64,000 nt of DNA from Zonotrichia leucophrys gambelii (taxonomy: Eukaryota > Chordata > Aves > Passeriformes > Passerellidae), in the NCBI RefSeq assembly GCF_028769735.1, contig NC_088171.1, positions 97,095,412-97,159,411 on the forward strand, written 5' to 3'. The notes below the pieces were generated by a model. That model was not told where the DNA came from. It saw only the letters and a list, made by a program, of their open reading frames with translations, and ran no database searches. How positions within the stretch are numbered: position 1 is the stretch's first letter; each line of letters begins with the position of its first letter. A program made the translations under genes and the position numbers. Shown here one piece after another: positions 39,212 to 51,400 of this stretch.

Positions 39212-42200
39212 CATTACAGAAATAAGCTTCACAGCACCCATGCAAACCAAGTAAGCACTTCACCAGCTCTGTACTGCAATAAAGCAGCCAGGTTTTACAG
39301 GGTCATAAAATCTCTAGGCACACATTATACAGCAACACCCATACATAGTTTCAGATGGCAAGCACAGAACAATACTCAGCTAAGTATGCATGAATAGCTG
39401 ACCTGAGGCTATGCTTTAACTTGCATAAAGTACATGAGTTCATGAATCATCATATGCATTCAGAATCTCAGTACTTGAGCTTACATATAAATTGGAAAGA
39501 GAAGAAAACATACTAAGAGACCAATGTGTCATGGCATGGGATAATCTTTGGATGAACTGTAAAATTTTATTCTCCTGTTTCTCCATCAGGAATTGAATCA
39601 ACTTAGACTTAGGCAGAATTACAACATAAAAGGGCTTTGTTATACAAGTAAATTACAGTGGTGAAATTAAGCCCAAAAGATATATAAAATGTATTTAGCT
39701 AAATGTTTCATATATCTATTGGGTCAGCAGCATCCACTACTATCTCTCTGAAATTCCCCTACTTCACAACTTGAAATAGTAGGTGATAGGCACACCATTG
39801 CAAAAAGACATCAATAAAAACTGTAAACCAGTCAATGCTCTGAAGATGCAGTGGCAAAAGTCGAATACTTCAAATTGAAAGCATCATGTTAAATTTTAGA
39901 ATATTTGATGTGTCTGTTAATATTTGATCCTGTAATGTTTGATGAGTATGCATTTAGCTTGTGACCAGGTTTGAAACACATAAAGAGAGTACAGACTTAC
40001 AGGACAAAGAAAAATTAAAAGTTCATTAACTAACTCATGCTGTTATTTCTTTCAGCCTCACAGGGTTTTTTTCCCTGTTTCTAAGACAATTTGCATTAAT
40101 ATTTTTAACTCTATTTACATTTTCATTATTACTCTGACAATACTGATTTATATTTATCAGACCAGTCTTGTGAAATACCCTCCTCACACTGTTCCTTATA
40201 AGAAAAATGAAATTACTCTCAGTCTTATTTTTTAACTACCTTTCTCTGCTAACACCTTCCTAAGCCCATTTCATTACCTGATATTTGTCTTCTTTGGTAG
40301 ATTCATTATTTCCCTGCTAATAATGTATTTTAAAGAAATAATACATAAACTCCTTGATATTATCTTTTTTTTTTTAATAACAGAAATCTATCATGATGAC
40401 TCTTTCACTTATATTAAGTTGAATTTTAAAGACAAGACTTGTAAATAATGAGAATAGAAATATACCGAGGCAGTGTTTCAGAAGGGTGTTTATCTTCTGG
40501 GAAATGTTAAAAAGATCACAATCTAAAATGGCTTTTAGCTCTGCTGTCTAAAGTAAAATAAATGTTATAGGAAAGTTCCAAAGATAATAAGTTATGAAAC
40601 TTGGGCCATCATAATTTATTCCTGCATTTACACTTCCATCTTACTGATGTTTGATTAAGTTCAGCTGGCTAACATCAACTTTAGTGCTATCTTATTTAGA
40701 CTTATTGTTTTACATATTGTAAATTTTTATTCTTTTGCAAATACACAATAAGTTTTTACTGGCAGCTCTTGAAAGAAGTAATTTGTAGAGCTTCAAATGT
40801 ATAAGTATTTCCTCAGAATTCCTCCCTCATATGTGTACTCCTAACACAGGAAATCTACAGATCTTAACCTGCCATTTTCTACCCTTCAACAACAGTGAGT
40901 GCAGAAGTTACATTAGAAGCGTTTTCAGTGGAAGTTAAATGGCAGAAGATCAAAGCTGGCATTAGAAAGGAAAATTAGAGATTAAAATTCCAATGCCATG
41001 TTGTCATCCTGGTGTAGAGGTTAGACAGACAAGTGCTGCTGAGAACAAATGCTCATATGCTCATGTGTACAAACCATCTGAATACCAATTCTTTAAAAAA
41101 GGATCACCAAACCCAACATCACCTCCTGATGGCAAAGAGGAGGATACTCAGCCTTCTTTTAGATGAAGCATTTATGGGGGATGAATTATTCTTTTTCTTT
41201 CTCTCCTCAGCACAGGACAACTGAGAAGATCCAATGGTTTGCTGCTGCCTCTGTAAGCCAATTCAGTTCGGTAAGCCTGAAGAAGCCTGCCCCTTTTAGG
41301 CAGGTGTTTGTTTTTTTGGTATTTTTGTTGGTTTCTATTTTTTTGCCAAACTAGTAAACTGAATTGGCTCAGTCAGATAAGCACCTAGGTTAAGAGAAAG
41401 GAAGTGGAAGGAGCTGGCAGTCCAGTCTGGGGAGGGGTGATGGAGCTGGCTGTTGGACACCCCAGCCGTGCACCTTCCATGCTCAACATCAGACTGCAGC
41501 CAGTGGGGGGATACAGGTCATTCCCGAGGCGAACACTTTTTATTTTTTGCACAGTAATTTCAAGACTAACAATCTAAGCAGACTTCTAAATGCTACAAAG
41601 GAGAAAAAAACCCCAAATTAAACAAATGAAGAGTCAGAGGGCAGAAAGGGGGAGGGAAAGAGGAAAAAAACAGGAGCTTTGTTCAGGCAATAAAAGGAAA
41701 GTAACTGACACTCTCATGTGGGTAACACAACAGCACAAAATAAAAGCCTGTAAACAGAAAGACTGTCATTGTTCTTTTTAATTTGTCATCTTGGAACTAA
41801 AATCACTAAAAAACACTGCAATATTGCCCTGTCTCCCACAAAAAAAACCCTACAAAACAGAATTATCATCTCTATTACAGTGATCCATTGAAAAAGCAAA
41901 GACTGAAAAAAATGAATATGCAGGTAACAATTTCCCTGAAAATAATTTCAATTTAAGTACTATCATTGACCCAATTTTTTTTTTTTTTGTCCCAAACAAA
42001 GCAAGCACAAAGCACTATCGCTCTGCCAATGCGACATTTCAAATTCAATCAAGAAAACCACCTGAGCTAAATTAGATCAGTGTCCACTTTGCTGAATTTT
42101 TGGAATAAAATCCAGTCTGCTTTGATCTCAGCAAAACCAATAACCAGCTCAAATCCACACCCATGCCAGTGACTACTGATCTCATATTTCAGGTCTTTCT

Positions 42201-43041
42201 TCCAGTGTTATAATTCGAAAGGAAAATGGGCAGAAGATGAAAGTGTGTACATGACTGCCTGCTTGAACTGGCTTGGCTTCTCCTGCTAGAGGTGACAAAG
42301 AGGCAGATTTGGTACTGTACAAGCTGCCACAGAACATTTTTGCTTCCAGCCCATGCACTTTCAAAGGTAATGGGAAGAATTAGTTTTCTTCTCATGTCCC
42401 TCTCTTAATAAGAGTCATCCAGCATGTTGCTTGGCCTGAGTAAAAGATTTTTTAGCATAAAAATGGATTTATTGTTTAGCATTCTGAAACAATTTTTGAT
42501 GGAGGGACTTCCATAAATAGAGCAAATGTATCCTGTGACTCAGGCATAGGCCATACCTAAATACCTGCATTTGCCTAAAGGCAATACCTTTATTCTTCTA
42601 CCACAATTTGTTTCTGGGCTTTTTTTTGTGTGTGTTTTTTATTTTGGGTTTTTTTTTTGGCTATTTTTGTATTCTCATGGTGATGTACTTTGTATATGTA
42701 CTTCAACAGGTAATCATAATCTATATAGTTTATCAAGATTTCTCTGGTGAAAAAAAATCACTTTAATTTCTTTTATAATCTGTATTAATTTTTTTATACT
42801 AGATTATATTACTTTTTATACTAGATATTATAATCTGGTAAAAATTAAATGAAACTTCAGTGTATTCATTACTTAAAACCTTTTAACATTTAGGACAGAA
42901 CATAAATATTCACAGGAGTATTACTTCTAATGATTGGAAGGATGAAGTAATGATTACTGTTGCATATCTTTTCTGACTTGTACAATAATGGATATAGCAT
43001 TCGCCTTTATTTTTAAAAAATTCTCATACATATATACACAC

Positions 43042-43043
<2 letters not shown>

Positions 43044-43095
<52 letters not shown>

Positions 43096-43146
43096 GTCTA
43101 TATAATCTATCTATATCTATATCTATATCTATATCTATATCTATAT
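43044..43146. repeat. Compound hexanucleotide microsatellite
   Basis: A (GTATAT)n array (about 43044-43094) passes through a short transition into an (ATCTAT)n array (about 43107-43146). The change of unit suggests a point mutation that then spread through one half. Confidence 0.92.
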
Positions 43147-43533
43147 GCAATTTAATTCAACACTGTTAAACTTGAACTGTTTGTTACAGAAAGGGCCAGG
43201 AAAGAGCAAAATTCCCCAAGTGTAGATCTATAGATAAAAAAGATCAAATGTCAATCTTTGGGAAGACCCATTAAATCCCTGATTTAAAATATTCTTTTGC
43301 TTGTATTTCAATTTCAGATGTTATGGAAAAAATATACATAGGTGTTTGGTGAAATTGTTGGAATTAGCTACAAAAAAACTTGATAAATGGAATGTAACAT
43401 GTACTTAGTCTATTTGACGTTTTAGATTTTGTTTCTAATATGAATAAAACTCAAGTGTTGCAGATGATCCCTAAAATGTTCAGCCCCCTACCAGTCAGAA
43501 GCAGCAGAGTTTCCAATTCCAAACTAACATTTG

Positions 43534-43845
43534 TTTATTAGCTGAAGCATAAAATCAACAGGTTTTCCAGCCTCTTTTACACAGCAGCCTCTGTGAACCT
43601 CTCCTGATCTCTGTGTGCAATCACAGCACAGCCTTGTCCAGGAGACAAGTGCATGACACACGGTGTGGCTGATGAGTCATTGCTGCTTCTCAGCCCGCTC
43701 TCGCTCGGAGTTGGATATTGCGTACCATATGGCCACAGCCCTCATAAATATGGTTTCAAGGAAGTCATCTGATGGCAGAATGGAAATGGCTTTGTAAAGC
43801 AGCAGAGCTGCTAATTGATGGGTGGAAGAGCTGAAAGTGATGGTT
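43534..43845 (-). other. Candidate alternative terminal exon inside the DOK6 intron
   Basis: On the minus strand, ATTTTCCTTTTACAG precedes 43845 and makes a strong acceptor. If joined to the phase-0 donor of the DOK6 exon at 45370, the frame reads 26 codons (starting NHHFQLFHPS) and stops at TGA 43767-43765. An AATAAA signal follows at 43539-43534, about 230 bases after the stop. The result would be DOK6 lacking its tail after the PTB domain. In another frame the same exon is open for 56 codons, to a stop at 43679-43677 (ending SNSERERAEKQQ), which I do not recognise and which would need a phase-2 donor. CpG density is locally raised (43690-43725). No transcript evidence is available. Confidence 0.25.
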
Positions 43846-44397
43846 CTGTAAAAGGAAAATCTTGTATGATCCTGGTCTAAGCATTTATTACAGCAGCATG
43901 AAAATGTTCTAATTTCTGTTACTGGTGTAGACACTTTAAAAGCAAACACATTATAAATAATGATGCATTTTTCCTGCTTTTCCCCCCTTATTCAATCATT
44001 TTCTGCCCAGCAGAATGCAGTGGTTTTTTGCCAGCAGATCTACTTCTTCAAACTGTCTTCCATTTATTCCACCTTGTGCTGGACTTTCCAGCAATTGCGC
44101 CTTATTAATCTTGATTGTAAATTCTCCTCTTCCTGCACTTCCTGTCCAAACTTTGTGCACCTCCACTATTATGCACAGGCTCCTACTTTGTCTAATTTTA
44201 TGGAAAAATCCAACTTCTTTTTTCATAAAGCACCAAAGCCAGGCCTTTTTTATTGCTTCCCAGTTCAGGTTCTCCTAACAGACATGGAAAGTCTGAGAGC
44301 AACATTCAACACAGCAGACTTTTGACTTTTGATTTTGGAAATCTAATTCTTTTTCTAGTTTATTTTTCAATGAATAAGGAAAATTGTGTCTCTGCCC

Positions 44398-44466
44398 ACA
44401 GTGGGTGAAGTTGGCACTAGATGATCTTTAAGGTCTACCTCCATCCCTTAACATTCTCTGATTGGT
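44398..44466 (+). mobile_element. Short CR1 3'-end remnant
   Basis: About 70 bases match the CR1 3' terminus: AGTTGGCACTAGATGATCTT, then AAGGTCTACCTCCATCCCTT and ATTCTCTGATT. Nothing of the body remains. Confidence 0.75.
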
Positions 44467-45369
44467 TCTCTGACTTCTCTGAGGAGTAATTAAGACAAAT
44501 TGAACACTGGGGGTCTTAGGTAGGTCCTTGCAAGAGCTTTGTCTCAGCAGAGTGAGAAAGGTATTTTGACACTGGTGGAGTGTGGGGGATAGATCCATGT
44601 AAGTCATGTTTGCATGACTGGAGGCACACACAGTGTGGATAAGGAAAAGAAGGAAATGCCACAATTAACCTGAAATCTCTGTCTACGGAAGAAGAAATGC
44701 AGAGACTCATGGTCATCTCAGAAGAAACGCATGCAGACTAGGCTCCCTGGCCTGAAAGTCAATTTTCCAGAGCAACCATTAAAGACCATTTCTACTTCTA
44801 AGCAAACAGGGAAAACTTTTCTCTTGCTGTCTTAAAAGATTTCTAAATTTTTCCACAGTACTCACTTAAACACAACTTGTGCAAACTGGAAATTTTGAAC
44901 ACAAAATAATAAAATAGCTCCATTTGAACTCAAGTGCATTGCTACTTATAATGTAGAAATTATAAAATAATTTCTTTCAGGGGTTAAGGAAAAACAAAAC
45001 ATGTCTGCTGTCACCTAGAAGTGTTTATACTGGGCTTTTTTCCACTTGTGAGGTCATGAGGAGCAATTAAAAATCATTCATTGGTAGTCAACAAAATAGC
45101 TAAAGGTTTAATCTTTAAGTAACAGAGCCCCAATTTCAGAGAAGGTGACCATGGATCTCTTGTCTAATGGTATCTCCTGATCCAAAAAACTACCTACAAA
45201 AGATCATCGTACAGAACACACCAAGGATCCCCAACTATGAAAGTGCATAAATCTGAAACTCTGTTTTGTCTTAGCCACACAGCTGATACTATCGTTACAG
45301 TTGATTTCACTGACTTTGGTTTATTACCAATTTTTGTAAGTTTAAAGACTTTTGGTAGAAGGACCTTAC

Positions 45370-45508
45370 CCTTGCCTTCTGCTCCATTTCCATCATTAAT
45401 CTTTCATGCTGCTCAGCTATTGCCAGTGTTGCAGAATGGACCTTCTGATATATCATTTCTCCTTCTCGTGTTTGAAAGGTGAACAGCCCTTCTCCTGTGT
45501 CACACATC
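45370..45508 (-). CDS. DOK6: DOK6 internal exon encoding the C-terminal end of the PTB domain
   Basis: Read on the minus strand, this 139-bp exon supplies the last base of a split codon and then 46 codons beginning [18 protein letters not shown] and ending EMEQKAR. This is the end of the IRS-type PTB domain of the DOK4/5/6 group; [20 protein letters not shown] is, as I recall it, the DOK6 version. DOK6 is a cytoplasmic adaptor with an N-terminal PH domain and a PTB domain that binds phosphotyrosine on receptors such as RET; it is linked to neurite outgrowth. The acceptor is a pyrimidine-rich tract ending ctccctgcag just above 45508. The donor is GTAAGG at 45369-45364, which leaves phase 0. 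The next exon found downstream starts in phase 0 and continues the known protein order, so the pair belongs to one gene. I believe this is exon 6 of 8, from memory of the human gene. No stop or frameshift is seen. Confidence 0.95.
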
Positions 45509-48500
45509 CTGCAGGGAGATTTAAGTAGAATGGAAAGAAAAAAATGAGTATTGTGTAATTTTTATCTAACTATTATAAAAAGTGCATACCTTACAGTAGC
45601 AAATGCCAACTTTAGAGATGTAGTTAAGCTCTGAAATTTCAAACACCAAACATCTGCAGTTATTTTTAGCATTGGAGAAAAACATATTCCAAGAGATGGG
45701 CAGAACTTCATTAACATATTTTTTAAATTCAGTTTTAATCATCATCTGGATAGTGAAAAAAAAGCTTTAGCATGGAATAAAAACTTGAGGTGATAGAGTC
45801 AGTTATTTCTGTCATTTTTTCCAAATGTCTGCACCAGAAAGTGTGAGCTAAATTTAATTATCTTAACCAATTAATGGCAGAATTACATAGTACATTGTGA
45901 CTTTGAAAAGCTGATGTTTTAGGAGAACACTGATCAACTAAAATGCCATTATGGTTAATCACTACAAAGATGATGCATTGAAAGCCAGCATTAAAAGGGT
46001 TAAATAATTACTACCTCTGTCAGTATATTTATGTGAGGCAGCATCCAAAGTTATCCTGATAATAACAAAAGCCATTCAGTCCATGTGAGAATAAGAACAG
46101 TTGTAAAAGAAGATTAAATAATGAAAAAAGAAAAACATCCAGAAAGAAAATTTACTTTCTTGTTTTGAGGGAGCAACTGCTGTTATCCTCATCTGTGATA
46201 TCACTGCAGCATTATTCAGAGAAAGAAGAATGGTACACAGTAAATACAATGACAGAAAGGTCTGGGAAATACAGGAAATAGGAGTAAGAAATAATGTTAG
46301 ATTGCTGTGTGACCATTATTTGGAGGATGTACATGCTGTTAACCAGTGGTGCAATGCAATGTATTTATATTAGTAGTTCCATTATATTATCAGCATCTGA
46401 TTTACATATTTTTTATAGACTACTTGCAGTTTCAGAAATGGAATTTCAAAAATCCTTTTTATTTGGTCTGACACCTCCTGTAAAGATTTTCAGTTATCTG
46501 CGACAGAAAAATGTTGACTTGAGTAACTGATGCATAACATGCATCAACAATAGAGAGATTTTAATTTGCCTTAAAACATCAGATTCCTTTATTGTTTTGG
46601 ACGTTTACATTAGTTTTAAAGAAACCAAATTTTGTTAATATCCCAGCTACTGCAGCATGGTCCCATAAAGCCCGAAACTTACAGAATTAAAAAAAAAAAA
46701 TAGAAAAATGTGTCCCAAATAGTTCAACATTCAAATGGGTTTTTAAATATTATCTTTAGAATTTGCATCCCATATTCTGTATGATTATTCATGCATTCAA
46801 TTTTACCAAAAAAAAATCCCCATCAAATGAACATACAGATCTATATTATTTTAATTAAATAATAATTTAAATATATGTCCTACTACATTACATGCACACA
46901 CAATTATACTGCAGCTTTTTGAAAAGACAGTACTTTATTTCATAAGTCTTATCTTTTTGTCAAATTAGGATACTGCTTCCTAAACAATTTCATTTTAAAA
47001 GTTATCTGAATGGGGCTGTTGTGCTATATATGGCACACTGAGAGTTTAGCAATTGCTTCTGATTTCAAGGTTGATCAGTGAAAAAAAACCTTATTAACAC
47101 TTACAAAATCTTTTCCTGTTCACTGGAGGAGACATGCTACTGTGAGCCTTGTACAAAGAATTTATGCATGTCTGTGTTTGGGAAGAACAGAAAGTATCGG
47201 AGGCAGAAACAGTAAACAGAGGTGTTTCTGAAAAATACCTGGTGAAAATACTTTGTAATGATCAGCTAAGATATTGAAAACAAAATTCACAGTCTTAAGA
47301 ATACATGATTAACAATACTATCCATAATTCTGGAATAATACCAGTTTTCTTCATTGAAAAATAGAAATAAAATAAAATCCATTTTATAGATAAGTATTAT
47401 TTAATCAGTGTTAATGTGATGTGCTAATTAAGGGATTTAAAAGAGAGCTTTTTGTATTAAATTCCAATGGAGATCAAGATCCCTGCTGTAAACATTTAAG
47501 ACATATTATATCCTTAGACAGAGTCCTCCAAAGAGCTTCTGGTGGAAATAAAATGTCCCCAGAGTTTTGTGACATTATGGCAACAGCCTTTCAGATCCCT
47601 CAGGGCATCATATAGCCAGTACTCTGCTTTTGTGTAAAGAGATCTTAATAAAATTCAAACAGCGTGAAATGGAAAGTCTGGAAAAAAGGATGGGGTTTCA
47701 GAAAATGAAGGAAAATATGATCTTTTTGTTGGTTTCAGAGGATGAAAAATCCTACAGAGATAAAAACAAGGAAATGGGGGAAAAAACAGGCAACGGGGCA
47801 TGATTAACATTGATGGACTTAGCTGCCTGTTTTCACCATGCAAACCCCAACCACCCAGAGCAGGGTCTGTCCCTGGCTGGGGCACCAGTGCAGGCTGTGG
47901 CACTGCCACCCTACCCTGCACAGCACACTGCCCTGCCTCCCAGCCTCAGCTGTGCTGGACATGTCACACCAGGGCTGGAAAGCCATTGCCAGCAGCCGCC
48001 CCGTGAGGGCTTCCCTGGCTGGTGATGGATGGTCTGCACGCAGCTGCTCAAAACTGGAGGTGAAGGAGAATTGTGGGCATCATTTTTTAAAGTGCTGAAT
48101 TCCCCTAGCTCGACTTGAAGTTTAACAGGACTTAATGCCCCAAAGAATTAAGTAGTTGTTACTTGGCACATCTGAACCAAGTGAAAGCAGCACAAATTGT
48201 TAGCATAAAACTTTCTTTCTTCCATTTAAACTTCTTACGAATAATCTGTCTCTCAAGGAGATGAATCCCTTTGCTGTAGTAAGGTTGTCCTGTTCATCTC
48301 CTTAGAGCATTGTTCCATTACTCTGAAGTAAAGTGAAAATCTGAGTTTAGACCTTCTAGTTGAGTCTAGTCCCATCTATTTTTCTGTTCTATTCTATTCC
48401 AGTTATAAACCAAGATGAGTGGCCTCATTAGGGTTAGGTTCAGTCTTTCTTGAACAAGGAAACATAGACTAAAATAGAAGCACTCCTAAGAATGATGAAG

Positions 48501-50280
48501 ATGGGGACAGGGAAAGGGTGCTCTCTGAAGCTTAAGGGTTTTGCCATAAAAGCAAAACCTTTACATATCTGGCCAACAGGAACAGATAAGCCCACGAGCT
48601 GAAACAAGACTTGTCTTGTTCTATTTATAGTCCGAACAAAGTCAGTAGGACAAAAAGCTATTATCTCTATGGCCCTTCTAGATGTCAGATAACTGTCCCT
48701 ATAAAGCTCCAATTTAGGAGGTTTAGCCTTGCTAATGTCTTGTTAATTTCTCTATGCTCAAAGCATACATGGCTGATCAATTAATAACAAATTTAATAAC
48801 ATTTTCGTAACTTTTACATGCCCTAAAATCACTTTCAAGGAAAGGCAGGACAAAGGTCTGGGCCTCCTTTTTCCTGGTACTGTCGCAGTTAAGCAGTGCA
48901 GTCCTACCAACTTGGTATGACCTTCACTGTCAGAAAAATGTCACTGATTTTGTATACTTCAATTTTTTTATGAGACACTTGCAGTCTGCGGGTGCTTGAA
49001 AAATGCAGATCTATTTCTGTGTTTTTCAACTTTGAAACAGAGATGTCATTAACCTATGCTTTAAGATATTTAAGGATTCAATGCATTAAAATGTATGAAG
49101 TGCTTTTACTGAAATAGGAAAGTGCATTTTTTTTCATACATTATTACAGAATGATATAACTGGACAGACAGTGACACCACTAGATAAACAGTTCTGCAAA
49201 TAATTGCAATTTTAAAAATTCTTTAAAAACTGCAGCAGTTTTTCACAACTATCACCATCAGCAGATCTGGCTCAAGAACCAGGAGAGAAAACAGAGAGGA
49301 ATGTGGGAGCTCAGCTTTTGGCCTAGGACAAGCAGGATTCAGAAATCAGCAGTGAAAGTTCTTGCTTTCATTGAAGGTAGAATTTCTGTTCAAGTCATAG
49401 AGAGTTTCCCATCACTATTGCCAGACATTTTTCAAAATGTCCCAAATTCATACAATGGTTTCCCACTGCCTTTGCTCACTATGCAATTTCTGCCTTTTAG
49501 ATAAGAATCAATACTGTATATTAACCATGTAGAATTCCCTTCAAAAAGGAAACTTCATTGATTTCACTGCCATTTATAAAAAGTACTTTTTCCCAGATAG
49601 AAGTTCATTCTGTCATGTCACTGGTGAAATATCTTAAAAGTTTAACATAGCAGTATTCATCAACTGCACGAGAAGACAAGAATTTGACATATCAGCTTCA
49701 CTATTTCCATTAGGGGTAAAATTTATTTTCACAAAAATGAAGTTTGTATGAAAACTGAAATGCCCAGAAAAATTATTCCCTTGTTTTAAAATAAAAGATA
49801 ACTTACAATTGTAAGTAAAAAAACTTTAGCTCTTCATATATCTACATTTAATTTTTAATGAATTTTAATGATTCCTTTTTATCAGCAAATAATTTAGGAT
49901 TAAAGAAATAATGGCTGATTGATATACTCAAAAGTGTATCAAATTGCATACAAATAACTAAAGAGAGGTAATCATCCTCAAACAGAAACTGAAAACACAT
50001 ATAAAAAGTCTATTATTAATGACTAATTGCTACTAATAACTATAAATATTAATAACTAATAGGTAATAAATATCTATCTTGCTTTAGCATTTCCAGTTCT
50101 TGAAATAGAAATAGACTTTAAGTTCTTAAATGAGAACAGATCGTGAGTACGTAATGTCCAGTACCAGACTGGATGTAATTGTTGTTGCATATTCCACAGC
50201 TAGAGTTTGAAAAATGGTTTCATTAAAAGAGTGGAGCTGTTTACTCAGACACTTCAAGGCCCAAAAATTAAGTTAATAAA

Positions 50281-51400
50281 ATTACAGAATCACATAATTC
50301 TTAGAATTGGAAGGGACCTCTGGAAATCATCTAGACCAATTCACCCTTCCAAGGCAGGGTCACCAAAAGCAGATAACACAGGAACTTGTCCTGGTGAGTT
50401 TTAAATGTCTCCAGAGAGAGAGACTCCATGACCTCTCTGGGCAGCCTGTTCCAGTTCTCTGCCACCCTCAATGTAAAGAAGTTCTTCTTCATGCTGAGGT
50501 GAAACTTCCTGTGTTTCAGTTTATGGCCATTTGCTCCTTGTCCTGTCACTGGGCACCACTGAAAAGAATCTGGCACCACCCTCTTGGCACTCGCCTTAAG
50601 AGATGTTTATATGTATTGATGAGAATGCCTCTCATTCTTCTCTTCGCCAGACTAAGTAGGCCCAGCTCCCACAGTCTCCCCTCATAAAAGAAATGCTCCA
50701 GACCCCAGATTATCTCTGTGATCTCTGCTGGACCCTCTCCAGTAGCTCCTTGTCTTTCCTGTACTGAGGAGCCCAGAACTGGACACAGCACTCCAGATGA
50801 GGCCTGGCTAGGCCTGAGCAGGGTGGGAGGATCAGCTCGCTCAGCCTGCTGGCCACACTCTTGCCAAAGCACCCCAGGGTCCTATTGGCCCTCCTGGCCA
50901 CAAGGACACTGCTGGCTCATGGCCAGCTTGTCACCCAGCAGGACTCCCAGGTCCTTCTCTGCAGAGCTGCTCTCCAGTAGGTCAGCCCCAGCCTGCCCTG
51001 GTACTTGGGGTTATTCCTGCCCAGGCACAGGACCCTGCACTTGCCCTTGTTGAACCTCATTTGGTTTCTCTCCACCCAGCTCTCCAGCCTATCCAGGTCC
51101 CACTTAACGGCAGCAGAGCCTCCAGCTGTATCAGCCACTCGCCCAGTTTTGTATCATCATCATCATCAAACTTGCTGGGGGTACATTATCTCAATTCGTC
51201 CAGTAATGACTGGATGATAAACAAGCTGAATTAGGCCAGACCCAAAACTGATCCCTGGCCAATGCCACGGACTGCAGGCCTCCAGCTGAGCTCTACTCCA
51301 CTGGTCATGACCTGTGAGCTGTGCCTTGATCCACCTCACAAGTGCTTAGCTACGTAATGCTCATTTCCTCTATGCCAAGGAAGCCACTCAGATGGCACAT
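50281..51400 (-). mobile_element. CR1 LINE 3' fragment with reverse-transcriptase remnants
   Basis: This is the longest and best preserved CR1 copy here, about 1.1 kb on the minus strand, the same strand as DOK6. The 3' end is at 50281 (plus-strand reading ACAGAATCACATAATTCTTA). Minus-strand frames contain DLDRLESWVERNQMRFNKG (about 51100-51044), then [16 protein letters not shown] (about 50810-50760) and [19 protein letters not shown] sequence (about 50690-50630; the first residue reads as G here). These are consecutive pieces of the C-terminal region of CR1 ORF2, spread over different frames, so the copy is broken by frameshifts. It is 5'-truncated near 51400, as is usual for CR1. It encodes no functional enzyme. 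Confidence 0.95.

Larger units (their letters stand above)
25035..45369 (-). other. DOK6: DOK6 intron between the two recognised exons (20,335 bp)
   Basis: The intron starts GTAAGG below 45370 and ends tttggcttttag above 25034, a regular GT-AG intron joining two phase-0 boundaries. It contains plus-strand CR1 remnants at about 28417-28975, 31290-31852, 34490-35365, 38870-39116 and 44398-44466, plus microsatellites at 39117-39211 and 43044-43146. A possible alternative terminal exon lies at 43534-43845. A GC-rich patch without recognised identity lies at about 41400-41530. The remaining pieces (25035-28416, 28976-31289, 31853-34489, 35366-38869, 39212-43043 and 44467-45369) are AT-rich intron in which I see no further gene or named repeat. 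Confidence 0.9.

Noticed and set aside
39077..39397. Open frame of 106 codons with a repeated SYPIL motif
   Set aside because: It is a translation of the CTATC microsatellite and its CR1 flank; period-5 DNA gives a period-5 peptide in any frame.
44428..44716. Minus-strand frames of 78 and 66 codons near the candidate terminal exon
   Set aside because: No acceptor or donor in matching phase, low-complexity-free but unlike any known protein, and one end overlaps a CR1 remnant.
48428..48440. TTAGGGTTAGG, telomere-like
   Set aside because: Fewer than two full units; not an interstitial telomere array.
50307..51217. Plus-strand frames of 126, 111 and 70 codons
   Set aside because: They are antisense shadows of the minus-strand CR1 fragment, whose reverse-transcriptase pieces are read on the other strand.
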